This document shows, in pieces, positions 1 to 9,537 of a stretch of DNA of 64,000 nt (within the stretch, counting starts at the first letter, position 1; each line of letters begins with the position of its first letter). Source of the DNA: Alphaproteobacteria bacterium (GTDB lineage Bacteria > Pseudomonadota > Alphaproteobacteria > UBA828); the NCBI GenBank assembly GCA_011523425.1, contig WTGU01000050.1, forward strand, positions 1-64,000. The letters run 5' to 3'. The notes beneath the pieces were generated by a model. The model did not search any database, was not told the origin of the DNA, and saw only the letters and a program-made list of their open reading frames with translations. The position numbers and the translations under genes were made by a program.

Positions 1-682
<682 letters not shown>

Positions 683-728
683 CGAATGGCTCCCTCCTGC
701 TCCGGCCTGCTGCGGGCCGGGCGCCGTT

Positions 729-2483
729 CTAGGCGGCGCTCCCGCCAGGCGACCTGAGCGCCTCCGTGGCCGCCTCGTCGGGGCTGCCGTCGGCCGCGAC
801 GGCGACGGCATAGTCGCGCCGCGCGGCCTCGGGCGAGACCAGGTCGTTCTCCACGTCGGCGGCCACGTCGTCCGCTGCGCGGCTGCGCGGGTCGCCGTGG
901 CCGGCGCCGCCGGGGAGCACCAGCCTGAGACGCTGGCCGGGCGGAATCGTCTGTTGCCCCTTGCCGCGCAGCCTCGTGCCGTCGTCGAGCCCGATGGCGC
1001 CGGCCGCGCCGTCGAGCCCGCCGCCCCGGCCGCGCGCGGGATTGTCGATGCGCTCGAACTGCGCGAGCACGCTGAAGGGCGCGCCGTCGGTGCCGCCGAT
1101 CTCGATCACCTGGCCGAGGCCGCCCCGGAGCGCGCCTGCGCCGCCGGTATCCTGCGCCAGCTCCTTCCGCCAGATGACGATGGGCGCCACCGTCTCGGTG
1201 GCTTCCGCCGGCATGGTGCGCACGCCGCTCGGGAAGGCCGTGGCGGAGAGGCCGTCCTTCGTCGGCCGCGCACCGGCGCCGCCAGAGTTGAAGAGCGCGA
1301 CCTCGAACTCCGGCGGCTCGAAGGCAGCGTTGCGCCTGGCCTCGCTGTCGATCGCCGTCGCGCCGCCCCTGAGCTGCACGATCCAGAGCGAGGCCGCGCC
1401 CTCAGCCGGCACCCGCTCGGGAATCGCCTGGTGCAGGCAGCCGAACACGAGGTCGGGCAGCATGTGGCCGACGACGTGGCGGGCGGCGACCGGCCAGGGC
1501 CGAGGCGCGTTGAGGATCGAGCCTTCCGGCGCCGAGACCGTGAGCGGCGCCAGCGAGCCGGCGTTGTTGGGGATGTCCTTCGCCACGATGCACTTGAGGC
1601 CGAAGCTCGTGTAGGCGGTGGTGTAGTTGAGCACCACGTTGATGCCGTGACCGCTGGCGGGCGAGGTGCCGGTGAAGTCCACATGGATGCCCTCGCCGGA
1701 GATGGTGAGCGCGGCAGCCAGCATGATCGGCTCGTCGTAGCCGTCCATGGTGAGCGTGTTGCGGTAGGTGCCCTTGGGCAGGGCGGCGATGGCGGCCAGC
1801 GTGGCGCTGCGCGAGCGCTCGACGATAGCCTCGCCGAGCGTGTCGAGGTCGTCGAGCCCGAACTCGTCCATCATGGCGAGCAGCCGCTCCGCGCCGGCGT
1901 TGTTGCAGGCGATGAGCGAGTGGACGTCGCCTTCGAGCTGGAGCGGCTCGCGCACGTTCCAGCGCACCATGTCCAGCAGGTCCTCGTTGATCCGCCCCTC
2001 GCGGCAGAGCGGCATGATGGGGATGTAGAGGCCCTCCTCGAACACCGAGCGCGCGTCGGGGCCGAAGCCGCGCCCGCCGATGTCGACCACATGCGCCGTG
2101 CAGGCGAAGGAGCCGATGATCCGGCCCGCGCGGAACACCGGCGTCACCACCGTGAGGTCGTGCAGGTGCCCGCAGGTGAGCCACGGGTCATTGGTGATGT
2201 AGACGTCGCCCTCGCGCATGGCCTCGTTGGGGTAGCGCTCGAGGAAGTGTTGCACCGCAATCGCCATCGAGTTGACGTGGCCGGGCGTGCCGGTGACCGC
2301 CTGGGCCAGCATCCGCCCCTTGGTGTCGAAGACGCCGGCGGAGAGGTCGCCCGCCTCGCGCACGGTGGTGCTGAAGGCGGTCCTGAGCAGGGTCTGCGCC
2401 TGCTCCTCGACCACCGAGATCAGGCGGTTCCACATGATCTGGGTCCGGATTTGCGCGAGCCCGGAATCGGTCGTGCCGTTCAT
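729..2483 (-). CDS. hyuB: Hydantoinase B / oxoprolinase-type amidohydrolase, HyuB subunit (copy 1)
   Basis: A 584-residue HyuB-family protein. In this family HyuB partners HyuA to open lactam or cyclic amide rings (hydantoins, 5-oxoproline, caprolactam) at the cost of ATP; relatives are subunits of acetone and acetophenone carboxylases. Family landmarks seen are REAGDLSAGVFD near residue 42, the histidine-rich WLTCGHLHDLTVV near 111, GFGPDARSVFEEG near 145, and the glycine-rich C-terminal end GGLGQVIEIGG / LPGGAGHGDP. The ATG at 2483 overlaps the stop of hyuA copy 1 in TGATG, so the two are translationally coupled and almost surely form one enzyme. The actual substrate cannot be read from sequence. 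Confidence 0.9.
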   Translation of the reverse strand: MNGTTDSGLAQIRTQIMWNRLISVVEEQAQTLLRTAFSTTVREAGDLSAGVFDTKGRMLAQAVTGTPGHVNSMAIAVQHFLERYPNEAMREGDVYITNDPWLTCGHLHDLTVVTPVFRAGRIIGSFACTAHVVDIGGRGFGPDARSVFEEGLYIPIMPLCREGRINEDLLDMVRWNVREPLQLEGDVHSLIACNNAGAERLLAMMDEFGLDDLDTLGEAIVERSRSATLAAIAALPKGTYRNTLTMDGYDEPIMLAAALTISGEGIHVDFTGTSPASGHGINVVLNYTTAYTSFGLKCIVAKDIPNNAGSLAPLTVSAPEGSILNAPRPWPVAARHVVGHMLPDLVFGCLHQAIPERVPAEGAASLWIVQLRGGATAIDSEARRNAAFEPPEFEVALFNSGGAGARPTKDGLSATAFPSGVRTMPAEATETVAPIVIWRKELAQDTGGAGALRGGLGQVIEIGGTDGAPFSVLAQFERIDNPARGRGGGLDGAAGAIGLDDGTRLRGKGQQTIPPGQRLRLVLPGGAGHGDPRSRAADDVAADVENDLVSPEAARRDYAVAVAADGSPDEAATEALRSPGGSAA

Positions 2484-4603
2484 CAGGCGTCCTCCCCCTT
2501 GGGCGTCGAATGCGGTGGCCGGCGCTCCATGACGATGGTGCCGAGCGTATCGACCGAAGCGCTGAAGGCGGCGCTCACCACCGCGGTCGTATCGCTCTCG
2601 ACGATGAGCGCGGGCCCGTCGATGCGGGCGCCGGCGGCGAAATCCCCGCGCCGGTAGAGCGCCGACTCGACCACGCGGCCGCTCCCGGGATCGAGGACCG
2701 GGCGCACGCCCCGCGCCGGCGGCGGCGGCGGCGCCGCCGCCGCCGCCGGGTCGATCGCGGCGACGGGCTCCGGCACGACGCTCACGCCCACGGACCAGCT
2801 GACGATCTCGAGGTCGAGCTTCGGGATGATGCGGCCGTAGAGCGCTTCGTAGGCGGCCTCGAAGGCCTTGCGGATGATGTCCGTGTCCCCTGCCGTCCAG
2901 ATGCGGTTGGGGAGCGGCACCACCACCTCGTGCCCCTGGCCAAGATAGCGCATGTAGGCGGCGCGGCTCTCCTCCGTGGCGGCACCCGGCGCCCCCTGCG
3001 CCACGATGGCGGCTGCCTCGTCGCGCATCTCGGCGAGCACGCGGTTGGCGGCTTCTGCATTGAAGGCGCTCACCACCTGATAGGCGCTGCGCACCACTTC
3101 GTAGGCGACCGGCGCGCGCAGGAAGCCGACGGCGGAGCCGACCGCCGCGGCGGTGGGAATCAGGATGCGGTCCATGTCCAGCTTTTCCGCAAGCCGGGCC
3201 GCGTGCAGCGGGGCGGCACCGCCGAAGGCGATCATGGTGCGCTCGCCGAGCGTGGCGCCGATCTCGATGGCATGGACGCGGGCGGCGCTCGCCATGTTCT
3301 CGCCCACCATCTCGCTGACCCCGAGAGCCGCCATCTGCCCGTCCAGCTCTAGCGGCGCGCCGATCGCGCCCGCCAGCGCGTCCGCAGCGGCCTCTTCGTC
3401 GAGCGCGATGCGCCCGCCGGAGAACGCGGCCGGGTCGATGCGGCCCATGACCAGGTCTGCGTCGGTCACCGTGGGCGCCGCGCCCCCCTGGCCGTAGCAG
3501 GCGGGACCCGGCTGCGCGCCGGCGCTCTCCGGCCCCACCGCGATGCGGCCGAGCCGGTCGACGACGGCGATGGAGCCGCCGCCCGCGCCGATCTCCACCA
3601 TCTCGATCACCGGAATGCGGAGCGGCAGCCCGCTGCCCTTGAGGAAGCGGTGGGCGCGGGCGACCTCGAAGGCCCGCGTCGTCTGCGGCTGGGCGTCGTC
3701 GATCAGGCAGATCTTGGCGGTGGTGCCGCCCATGTCGAAGGAGAGCACGCGGTCGAGCCCGCACTGGCGGGCGACGTGGCTGGCGAAGACGGCACCTCCC
3801 ACCGGCCCCGACTCGACGAGACGGATGGGAAAGCGGATCGCCGTCCCGATATCGGCCACGCCGCCGCCCGAGAGCATGACGAAGAGCGGGCAGCGGAAGC
3901 CGGCGCCGCGCAGGCCATCCTCCAGATTGCGCAGGTAACGCGCCATGATCGGCTGGACGTAGGCGTTCGCGCACGCCGTGGAGAAGCGCTCGTACTCGCG
4001 CATCTCCGGCGCCACCTCGGCCGAGAGCGTGATCGCTAGGTCGGGCATGGCCTCCTGCAGGATCGCGCGCACGCGCCGCTCGTGCGCCGGGTTGACGTAG
4101 GAATGCAGGAGTCCGATCGCGACGCTCTCGATGCCCTCGGCGGCGAGTTGCCGAGCCGTGGCGGCGACCGCCGCCTCATCGAGGGGCAGGATCGGCTCGC
4201 CCGCGGCGTCGAGCCGTTCCGGGACCGGGAAGCGCCAGCGCCGGGGCACCAGCGGCATCGGCTTCTCCATGTCGATGTCGTACTGCTCGAAGCGGCTCTC
4301 CGTTCCCATCTCGATGGAGTCGCGGAAGCCCTCGGTCGTCACCAGCGCCGTCCGCGCGCCCTTGCGCTCGATCATCGCGTTGGTGGCGAGCGTGGTGCCG
4401 TGGATGACGAGCGCGACCTCAGCAGGCGCCGTGCCGCAGGCCTCCATCGCCTGGGCGAGGCCCTGGCGCACGCCGTCCTCGGGCGCTTCGGGCGTTGTGA
4501 GCACCTTCGCGGTGAAGCGCTCCGGCCCGCGTTCCAGCACGATATCGGTGAACGTTCCGCCGATATCGACGCCGATCCGAACCTCTGAGTCCGCTCCCGC
4601 CAT
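2483..4603 (-). CDS. hyuA: Hydantoinase A / oxoprolinase-type amidohydrolase, HyuA subunit (copy 1)
   Basis: A 706-residue HyuA-family protein, the ATP-binding partner of HyuB. It has the actin/hexokinase-like phosphate loops of the family: DIGGTFTD at residues 13-20, HGTTLATNA near 69, SFDMGGTTAKIC near 291 and a late glycine-rich adenosine motif (FGGAAPLHA). The ATG at 4603 is chosen because it directly precedes the first conserved motif and sits 20 bases after the upstream dehydrogenase stop. Near residues 619-629 there is an Ala5-Pro5 tract encoded by a 34-bp perfect DNA palindrome, which probably forms a linker before the C-terminal domain. It is paralogous to hyuA copy 2 but clearly divergent, so the two pairs probably act on different rings. 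Substrate unknown. Confidence 0.9.
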   Translation of the reverse strand: MAGADSEVRIGVDIGGTFTDIVLERGPERFTAKVLTTPEAPEDGVRQGLAQAMEACGTAPAEVALVIHGTTLATNAMIERKGARTALVTTEGFRDSIEMGTESRFEQYDIDMEKPMPLVPRRWRFPVPERLDAAGEPILPLDEAAVAATARQLAAEGIESVAIGLLHSYVNPAHERRVRAILQEAMPDLAITLSAEVAPEMREYERFSTACANAYVQPIMARYLRNLEDGLRGAGFRCPLFVMLSGGGVADIGTAIRFPIRLVESGPVGGAVFASHVARQCGLDRVLSFDMGGTTAKICLIDDAQPQTTRAFEVARAHRFLKGSGLPLRIPVIEMVEIGAGGGSIAVVDRLGRIAVGPESAGAQPGPACYGQGGAAPTVTDADLVMGRIDPAAFSGGRIALDEEAAADALAGAIGAPLELDGQMAALGVSEMVGENMASAARVHAIEIGATLGERTMIAFGGAAPLHAARLAEKLDMDRILIPTAAAVGSAVGFLRAPVAYEVVRSAYQVVSAFNAEAANRVLAEMRDEAAAIVAQGAPGAATEESRAAYMRYLGQGHEVVVPLPNRIWTAGDTDIIRKAFEAAYEALYGRIIPKLDLEIVSWSVGVSVVPEPVAAIDPAAAAAPPPPPARGVRPVLDPGSGRVVESALYRRGDFAAGARIDGPALIVESDTTAVVSAAFSASVDTLGTIVMERRPPHSTPKGEDA
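2716..2749. repeat. 34-bp perfect palindrome of GGC/GCC triplets inside hyuA copy 1
   Basis: The two 17-base halves, CCGGC(GGC)4 and (GCC)4GCCGG, are exact reverse complements with no loop. On the coding strand they read as Pro-Ala5-Pro5-Ala. Such a sequence can form a hairpin or cruciform and is prone to triplet slippage. Confidence 0.9.
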
Positions 4604-4623
4604 CCATGCGCTCCCGCGCGCCG

Positions 4624-5796
4624 CTAGACGGCGATCTCGTCCACCTTCACCCAGCGCCGCTCGGCGTCCGAGAGGATGCAGGCGTCGATCACGCGCTGGA
4701 TTTCCGCCGCGAACCTGAAGTCGGGATAGGCCGGCCTTCCGGCCGCGACCGCCTCGATCAGGTCCTGAACCTCCATCACCTTGTAGTCGTTGTAGCCGGC
4801 GCCGAGGCCCGGCACCGGATAGAACGCCGCGTAGCGCGGGTCGGTGGGCCCCATCGCTATATGCGTGAAGCCCCGCGTGCTCGGATCGCCGTCTTCCTTG
4901 TAGAGCTGGAGGTCGTTGATGCGGTCGTAGAAGTAGCGGACCGCGTCCTTCGTGCCGGTCAGCTCGTAGCCGATATCCATGCGCTTGCCGAGCGAGACCC
5001 GGCTCATCTCCATGTGCCCGTCCAGGCCGCCCGCGGTCTTGAACATGACGGTCGCGAGGTCGTCGGTCTCCACCTGCACCATCTGGCCGCTGCCGGCGGC
5101 GTGCAGGTCGAAGCCCCCGAGCGCTGCCGGCGCGGGGCGCTCCGGGATCACGATCTCCAGGTTGCACACCACCTCGTCCACCGGCTGGCCGACGAGGTGG
5201 CTCAGGTAGGCGAAGCAATGGGCGCCGATATCGCCGATCACGCCGGAGCCCGCCTTCGCCGTCTCGCAGCGCCAGGAGAAGGGGATTTCCGGGCGGCCCA
5301 GGAAGTCGGCGCTGAAGGAGCCGCGGTAGTAGCTCGGCGCGCCGATCTCGCCGCCGGCCACCAGCTTCCGGGCCAGCGTCTGCGCCGGATTCTTGATGTA
5401 GTTGAAGCCCACCATGGTGATGACGCCGGCCTTCTCGGCGGCTTCCGCCATCGCGAACGCGGTCTTCGCGTCGTTGGCCAGCGGCTTCTCGCAGTAGACG
5501 TGCTTGCCGTTGGCGATCGCGGCCATGGCGATGTCGAGGTGGAGATCGTTGGGCGTGCAGATGTCGACGATGTCGACGGCCGGATCGTCGACGACCGCGT
5601 GCCAGTCCCCCGTATGGCGCTGGAAGCCGAACTCGCGGACCGCGCGCCCCGCCATCTCCTCGTTCACCTCCGCGAGAACCTCGAGCACGGGCACGGCCGG
5701 CTTTCCGCCGAAGGCGAGCGGCTGGGCGCGGTAGCACATGGCGTGGGCCTTGCCCATCCAGCCGGCGCCCACGAGTCCGATCTTCAGCTCCGGCAT
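4624..5796 (-). CDS. Gfo/Idh/MocA family NAD(P)-dependent dehydrogenase
   Basis: A 390-residue oxidoreductase. The N-terminal Rossmann fold starts with GLVGAGWMGKAHA (residues 7-19), followed by DICTPNDLHL and the family's catalytic-region EKPL motif (near 104) and by a C-terminal GFO_IDH_MocA_C domain with GDIGAHCFAYLSHL. Members oxidise or reduce sugars, inositols or related polyols with NAD(P)H. The ATG at 5796 immediately precedes the Rossmann strand; longer upstream frames lack homology. It lies 20 bases upstream of hyuA copy 1 and downstream of the TPP enzyme on the same strand, so it is likely to act in the same pathway, but its substrate is unknown. Confidence 0.88.
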   Translation of the reverse strand: MPELKIGLVGAGWMGKAHAMCYRAQPLAFGGKPAVPVLEVLAEVNEEMAGRAVREFGFQRHTGDWHAVVDDPAVDIVDICTPNDLHLDIAMAAIANGKHVYCEKPLANDAKTAFAMAEAAEKAGVITMVGFNYIKNPAQTLARKLVAGGEIGAPSYYRGSFSADFLGRPEIPFSWRCETAKAGSGVIGDIGAHCFAYLSHLVGQPVDEVVCNLEIVIPERPAPAALGGFDLHAAGSGQMVQVETDDLATVMFKTAGGLDGHMEMSRVSLGKRMDIGYELTGTKDAVRYFYDRINDLQLYKEDGDPSTRGFTHIAMGPTDPRYAAFYPVPGLGAGYNDYKVMEVQDLIEAVAAGRPAYPDFRFAAEIQRVIDACILSDAERRWVKVDEIAV

Positions 5797-5970
5797 CGGT
5801 CCCCCATGCTCACGACACGCGTTCTTCCGGCGGCCCGGCCGCCCGACCCGCCCCCGCAAAAAAGGACGCCGCGCAACAGGCGCTACGCGACGTCCGCATG
5901 CCGCTCGCATCCTATCAAGCGCCGCGACCCCGTGCCACACTCGCCCGCCGGTCGCGGGGCGGGAAGGCGG

Positions 5971-7635
5971 TCAGACCTTGCCCTCGACCGCGACCTCGAT
6001 CAGCCGGGGCACGTCCAAATCGAGCGCCTCTCGCACCGCCGCAGCCAGCTCGTCGGGCTCCGTCACGCGCACACCCGCGACCCCCATTCCGGCGGCCATC
6101 TCGACGAACCCCAGCGGCGGATCGACCAGGTCCATCTGCACGTAGGGGTGGTTCGTCGCCACCTCGAAGCGCCGCCGGTAGATGTCGAGATTGTGCTTGA
6201 GGATGCGGTACTCGGCGTTGGCGAGGATGATAAAGACGATCGGCAGCCGGTGATGCGCCGCCGTCCACAGCGCCTGGATGCTGTACATCGCCGAGCCGTC
6301 GCCCGAGAGGCACACCAGGGGACGCTCTGGGCTCGCCAGCTTGACGCCGAGCGCGCCGGCGATCCCCTGGCCGATGCCACCGCCGCGGCCGCAGAAGTAG
6401 TCGCCCGCGCCGGCGAAGCTGAAGGCGCGGGGGATCTCGGGACTGCCTGTAATGGCCTCTTCCACGATCACCACGTCCTCCGGCACCGCGCCGGCCAGCG
6501 TCTCCAACATCACGGGCACCGGCATCGGCCGCCGCTCGGCGATGGCCTCGAGTCGCGCGCTGCGGGCCTCTCGCTCCCTGGCGCAGCGTGCCGCGAAGGT
6601 TTGGTTCCGCTCGGTGGCGGCGGCGGCATGGGCGGCGGACTGCCCCTCCCGCACCTCGGCCGAGACCGCCTCCAGCGCCGGCAGGAGACCGGCGATCAGG
6701 CCGGCGTCGAGGCGGTGGTTGCGGCCGAGGCGGGCGGTCGACTCCTCGATCTGCAGCACCGAGGCGCCGGGCGGGAACGGTCCTGCGGGCGCGTACCAGA
6801 CCTCCTCGAAGAAGGGGCCGCCCACCATGAGCACCGCGTCGGCGGCGCCGAAGGCCTCCGCGATGCTCGCGGGATCGGACGGGAGCCGGCCGCGATAGTT
6901 CGGGTGCAGGTTGGGCACCGGCTGGTGCTGGTGGATCAGTTCCGTCCATATGCCGGCGCCCACGACCTCGGCGAGCGCGACCAGGGCTTCGCCCGCACCC
7001 GCGCGGGCGACGTCGTCGCCGATCACGATCGCGGGCTCGGCCGCGGCGAGCAGGTGCCGGGCGAGCGCCGCCACGCCGTCGGCGTCCGGCGGCGGCGCCC
7101 GGTAGAGCGCGCCGGCCGAGGCGGCCTCGATCTCGGTCTGCTGCTCCATCACGTTGATGGGGAGCGCGACGAAGACCGGGCCGGCGGGCGGGTCGTGGGC
7201 GACCTTGAAGGCGCGCCGCATGATGGGCGCGATCTCGTCGGCGCTCTCGGCCTGGACGCTCCACTTCACGACCGGCGCCGCCATGGCCACCAGGTCGTGG
7301 CCGAGGATCGGGTCGCGGAGCCTGAGCCGCGTGTCCTGCTGTCCGGCCGTCACCACCATCGGCGAGCTGGTCCTGAGCGCGCCGAAGATCATGCCGATGG
7401 CGTTGCCGAGGCCGGGAGCGACGTGGAGGTTCACCACCCCCGCGCGGCCGCAGGCCTGGGCGTAGTAGCTGGCGGCCCCGATGGCGACGCCCTCGTGCAG
7501 GATCAGCACGTAGTCGATCGCCGGGTAGCGAGCCAGGCTGTCGATCAGGGGGCTCTCGGTCGTGCCGGGATTGCCGAACAGGTGCCGGACCCCGTGCGCC
7601 ACCAGGCTCTCCATGAAGACGTCGCGCCCGTACAT
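5971..7635 (-). CDS. Thiamine diphosphate-dependent decarboxylase/synthase, benzoylformate-decarboxylase-like
   Basis: A 554-residue TPP enzyme with the usual three domains. FGNPGTTE (residues 20-27), LHEG with the cofactor-activating Glu48, NLHVAPG with His71, and the TPP/Mg motif GDGSAMYSIQALW followed by the Asn of ILANAEY are all visible. Spacing matches benzoylformate decarboxylase more closely than acetolactate synthase; Glu48 and His71 align with that enzyme's Glu47 and His70, while Thr25 stands where it has catalytic Ser26, and no clear equivalent of its second active-site histidine is seen. A 2-oxoacid decarboxylase or carboligase role is therefore likely but the substrate is open. 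An ATG nine bases upstream (7644) is an alternative start; 7635 has GGATGAGAG before it. It lies between two Hyu gene pairs on the same strand. Confidence 0.85.
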   Translation of the reverse strand: MYGRDVFMESLVAHGVRHLFGNPGTTESPLIDSLARYPAIDYVLILHEGVAIGAASYYAQACGRAGVVNLHVAPGLGNAIGMIFGALRTSSPMVVTAGQQDTRLRLRDPILGHDLVAMAAPVVKWSVQAESADEIAPIMRRAFKVAHDPPAGPVFVALPINVMEQQTEIEAASAGALYRAPPPDADGVAALARHLLAAAEPAIVIGDDVARAGAGEALVALAEVVGAGIWTELIHQHQPVPNLHPNYRGRLPSDPASIAEAFGAADAVLMVGGPFFEEVWYAPAGPFPPGASVLQIEESTARLGRNHRLDAGLIAGLLPALEAVSAEVREGQSAAHAAAATERNQTFAARCAREREARSARLEAIAERRPMPVPVMLETLAGAVPEDVVIVEEAITGSPEIPRAFSFAGAGDYFCGRGGGIGQGIAGALGVKLASPERPLVCLSGDGSAMYSIQALWTAAHHRLPIVFIILANAEYRILKHNLDIYRRRFEVATNHPYVQMDLVDPPLGFVEMAAGMGVAGVRVTEPDELAAAVREALDLDVPRLIEVAVEGKV

Positions 7636-7735
7636 GTCTCTCATCCGTTGCTGGGAAGCCGCACGCTGCGGCCTGAGCCGCCTGGCCGCGCATCTTGGCA
7701 GAAAGCGCCGCCGCCGGCACCCCGCGCGGCCGTCT

Positions 7736-9514
7736 TCAGGGGCACGCGCGGAGGAGCCGCGTCCTCTCCTCGTCGACCACGATGTCGATGCCGTTCGTGG
7801 CGCGGACCAGCGCCACCCCGTAGACGCCGAGCGCGCGTTCGATGCTGAGCCAGCCGCGCGCGACATCCTCGGCGACCGCTGCCGGATCCCTGTCGCGGGG
7901 GTCGCCGTAGCCGCCGCCGGCCACGGTGCGGTAGTGGATCGCCTCGCCGGGTGCCAGCCTCTCCTCGTGGAAGGAGGGGAGCGTCCGGAAGGCCCCGTCG
8001 GCCGCGCGCTTGCGGTTCAGCGAGGGCGCGCCGGGCTCGCCGCCCAGCACGCCCTGCGCCGGGTTCAGGTCGCCGTCGCTGCAATAGAAGACCGAGACCG
8101 GGCCTGCGAGCGAGCGGTAGGCGCCCGCCGTCGCAGGTGCGCCGTTCCAGCGGCCGGCGCCCATGGTGTCGCGGGCGATGCGGCGCTCCTCCATCAGGAT
8201 CGGGTACTGCGCCTCGTCGATCTCGATCGAATCGATCACCAGCACGCCGCCCCCGTCGGGCGCCTCGTAGGTGAGCCAGCCATCGTGGCCGTGGGTGCCG
8301 GGTCCGCCGGAAAGGCCGACGCAGAACTGGTTGACGTAAGGCACAGGCCGGCCGTCGCGGTCGTCGATGCCCGAGACCACGCCGAGGCCGGCGGAGAAGT
8401 TGCCGCCGCCTTCGGCGAGCCCGTGGGGCGGGCCGATCTGCGCGAAGCAGCACTGCACGGCGTTGATGAGACGGTCGTTGACGTTGGTGGTCGCCACCGA
8501 GGTGCCGGCCGGGAAGGTGGGCCGGCCGACCACGCAGCCGTCGCGCAGCAGCACGTGGATGCGGCTTGCGCTGCCTTCGTTGTGCGGGATGGTGGGGTCA
8601 AGGTTGTAGAAGACCCCGATCCTGCACGAGCCCGCGGCGCAGGCCTCGGAGAGGTTGACCCCGCCGGGCACGCAGTCGGGATTGTCGCGCAGGTCGACGG
8701 TGACGAGCCCGTCCTCCGGCTCGATGGTGACTTCGGCGGTGATCGGGATGCCCTCTTCGGCCACGCCGGGAATCGGATCGTGGGTGCAGGTGTAGCGCCA
8801 GGTGCCGGCGGGCAGTGCGCGGATCGCGGCTTTCGCCCGGCGAGCGCCATAGTCCATCCAGGCTTCGACGAAGGCGCGGACGGTCTCGATGCCGTACTGC
8901 GCGACCAGCGCCTTCAGCCGCCGCTCGCCGATCCGGCAGGCGCCGACCTGTGCGCGGTAGTCGCCGTACCAGACGTGCGGCGCGCGGATCTTCTGCAGGC
9001 CGATGCGCACGATGTCCGCCTTGTCCTCGTGCCTCTCCTGAATGCGCACGCAGGGGAAGTGCAGGCCCTCCTGGTAGAGCGTCGCGGCGTAGGGCAGGTA
9101 GGTGGTGGGCTCGGGCGCGCCGACATCGGCGTGGTGGGAGCGGGACAGCACCCAGAAGAGCGGCTCGCCGTCGGCGAAGACGGGCACGCAGAGGGTCATG
9201 TCCGCATGGTGGGTGACCCCGTGATAGGGGCTGTTGTTGAAGAAGGCGTCGCCCTCCTTTACGTCGTCGAACAGCTCGGTGATCGGCCGGGTGGTCAGCT
9301 CCAGCGCGCTGACGTGGATGGGCATCGCCTCCTCGACGCAGATCAGCCGGTGGTCGTAGGTGAGGATCCCGCAGGACATGTCGCGGGCATTGGTGATGAC
9401 GGCCGAGCGCGACGCGCGCATGACCGTGTTGCTCATCTCGCGGATGATCGCCTCGAGCCGGCGCGAGAGCACCGCCATCAGCAGCGGATCGAAGCGTTCG
9501 GCAGTCTCGCTCAT
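7736..9514 (-). CDS. hyuB: Hydantoinase B / oxoprolinase-type amidohydrolase, HyuB subunit (copy 2)
   Basis: A 592-residue HyuB protein, distinct from copy 1. It opens with the family's helical region (REMSNTVMRASRSAVI), then RDMSCGILTYD, GDAFFNNSPYHGVTHHADM near residue 90 and SRSHHADVGAP near 125, which are the conserved His/Asp-rich stretches of the family, and ends with GGGYGDPRDRDP. It should combine with HyuA copy 2 in an ATP-dependent ring-opening amidohydrolase or a carboxylase-type enzyme. The ATG at 9514 is 23 bases after the hyuA copy 2 stop. The downstream neighbour on the same strand is the TPP enzyme. Confidence 0.9.
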   Translation of the reverse strand: MSETAERFDPLLMAVLSRRLEAIIREMSNTVMRASRSAVITNARDMSCGILTYDHRLICVEEAMPIHVSALELTTRPITELFDDVKEGDAFFNNSPYHGVTHHADMTLCVPVFADGEPLFWVLSRSHHADVGAPEPTTYLPYAATLYQEGLHFPCVRIQERHEDKADIVRIGLQKIRAPHVWYGDYRAQVGACRIGERRLKALVAQYGIETVRAFVEAWMDYGARRAKAAIRALPAGTWRYTCTHDPIPGVAEEGIPITAEVTIEPEDGLVTVDLRDNPDCVPGGVNLSEACAAGSCRIGVFYNLDPTIPHNEGSASRIHVLLRDGCVVGRPTFPAGTSVATTNVNDRLINAVQCCFAQIGPPHGLAEGGGNFSAGLGVVSGIDDRDGRPVPYVNQFCVGLSGGPGTHGHDGWLTYEAPDGGGVLVIDSIEIDEAQYPILMEERRIARDTMGAGRWNGAPATAGAYRSLAGPVSVFYCSDGDLNPAQGVLGGEPGAPSLNRKRAADGAFRTLPSFHEERLAPGEAIHYRTVAGGGYGDPRDRDPAAVAEDVARGWLSIERALGVYGVALVRATNGIDIVVDEERTRLLRACP

Positions 9515-9537
9515 GCCATTGTCCCTGGCCGCCGTCC

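Noticed and set aside
2483-5737. A single 1,084-residue protein covering hyuA and part of the upstream dehydrogenase
   Set aside because: Homology to HyuA starts only at the ATG at 4603; the upstream part is another frame of the dehydrogenase gene.
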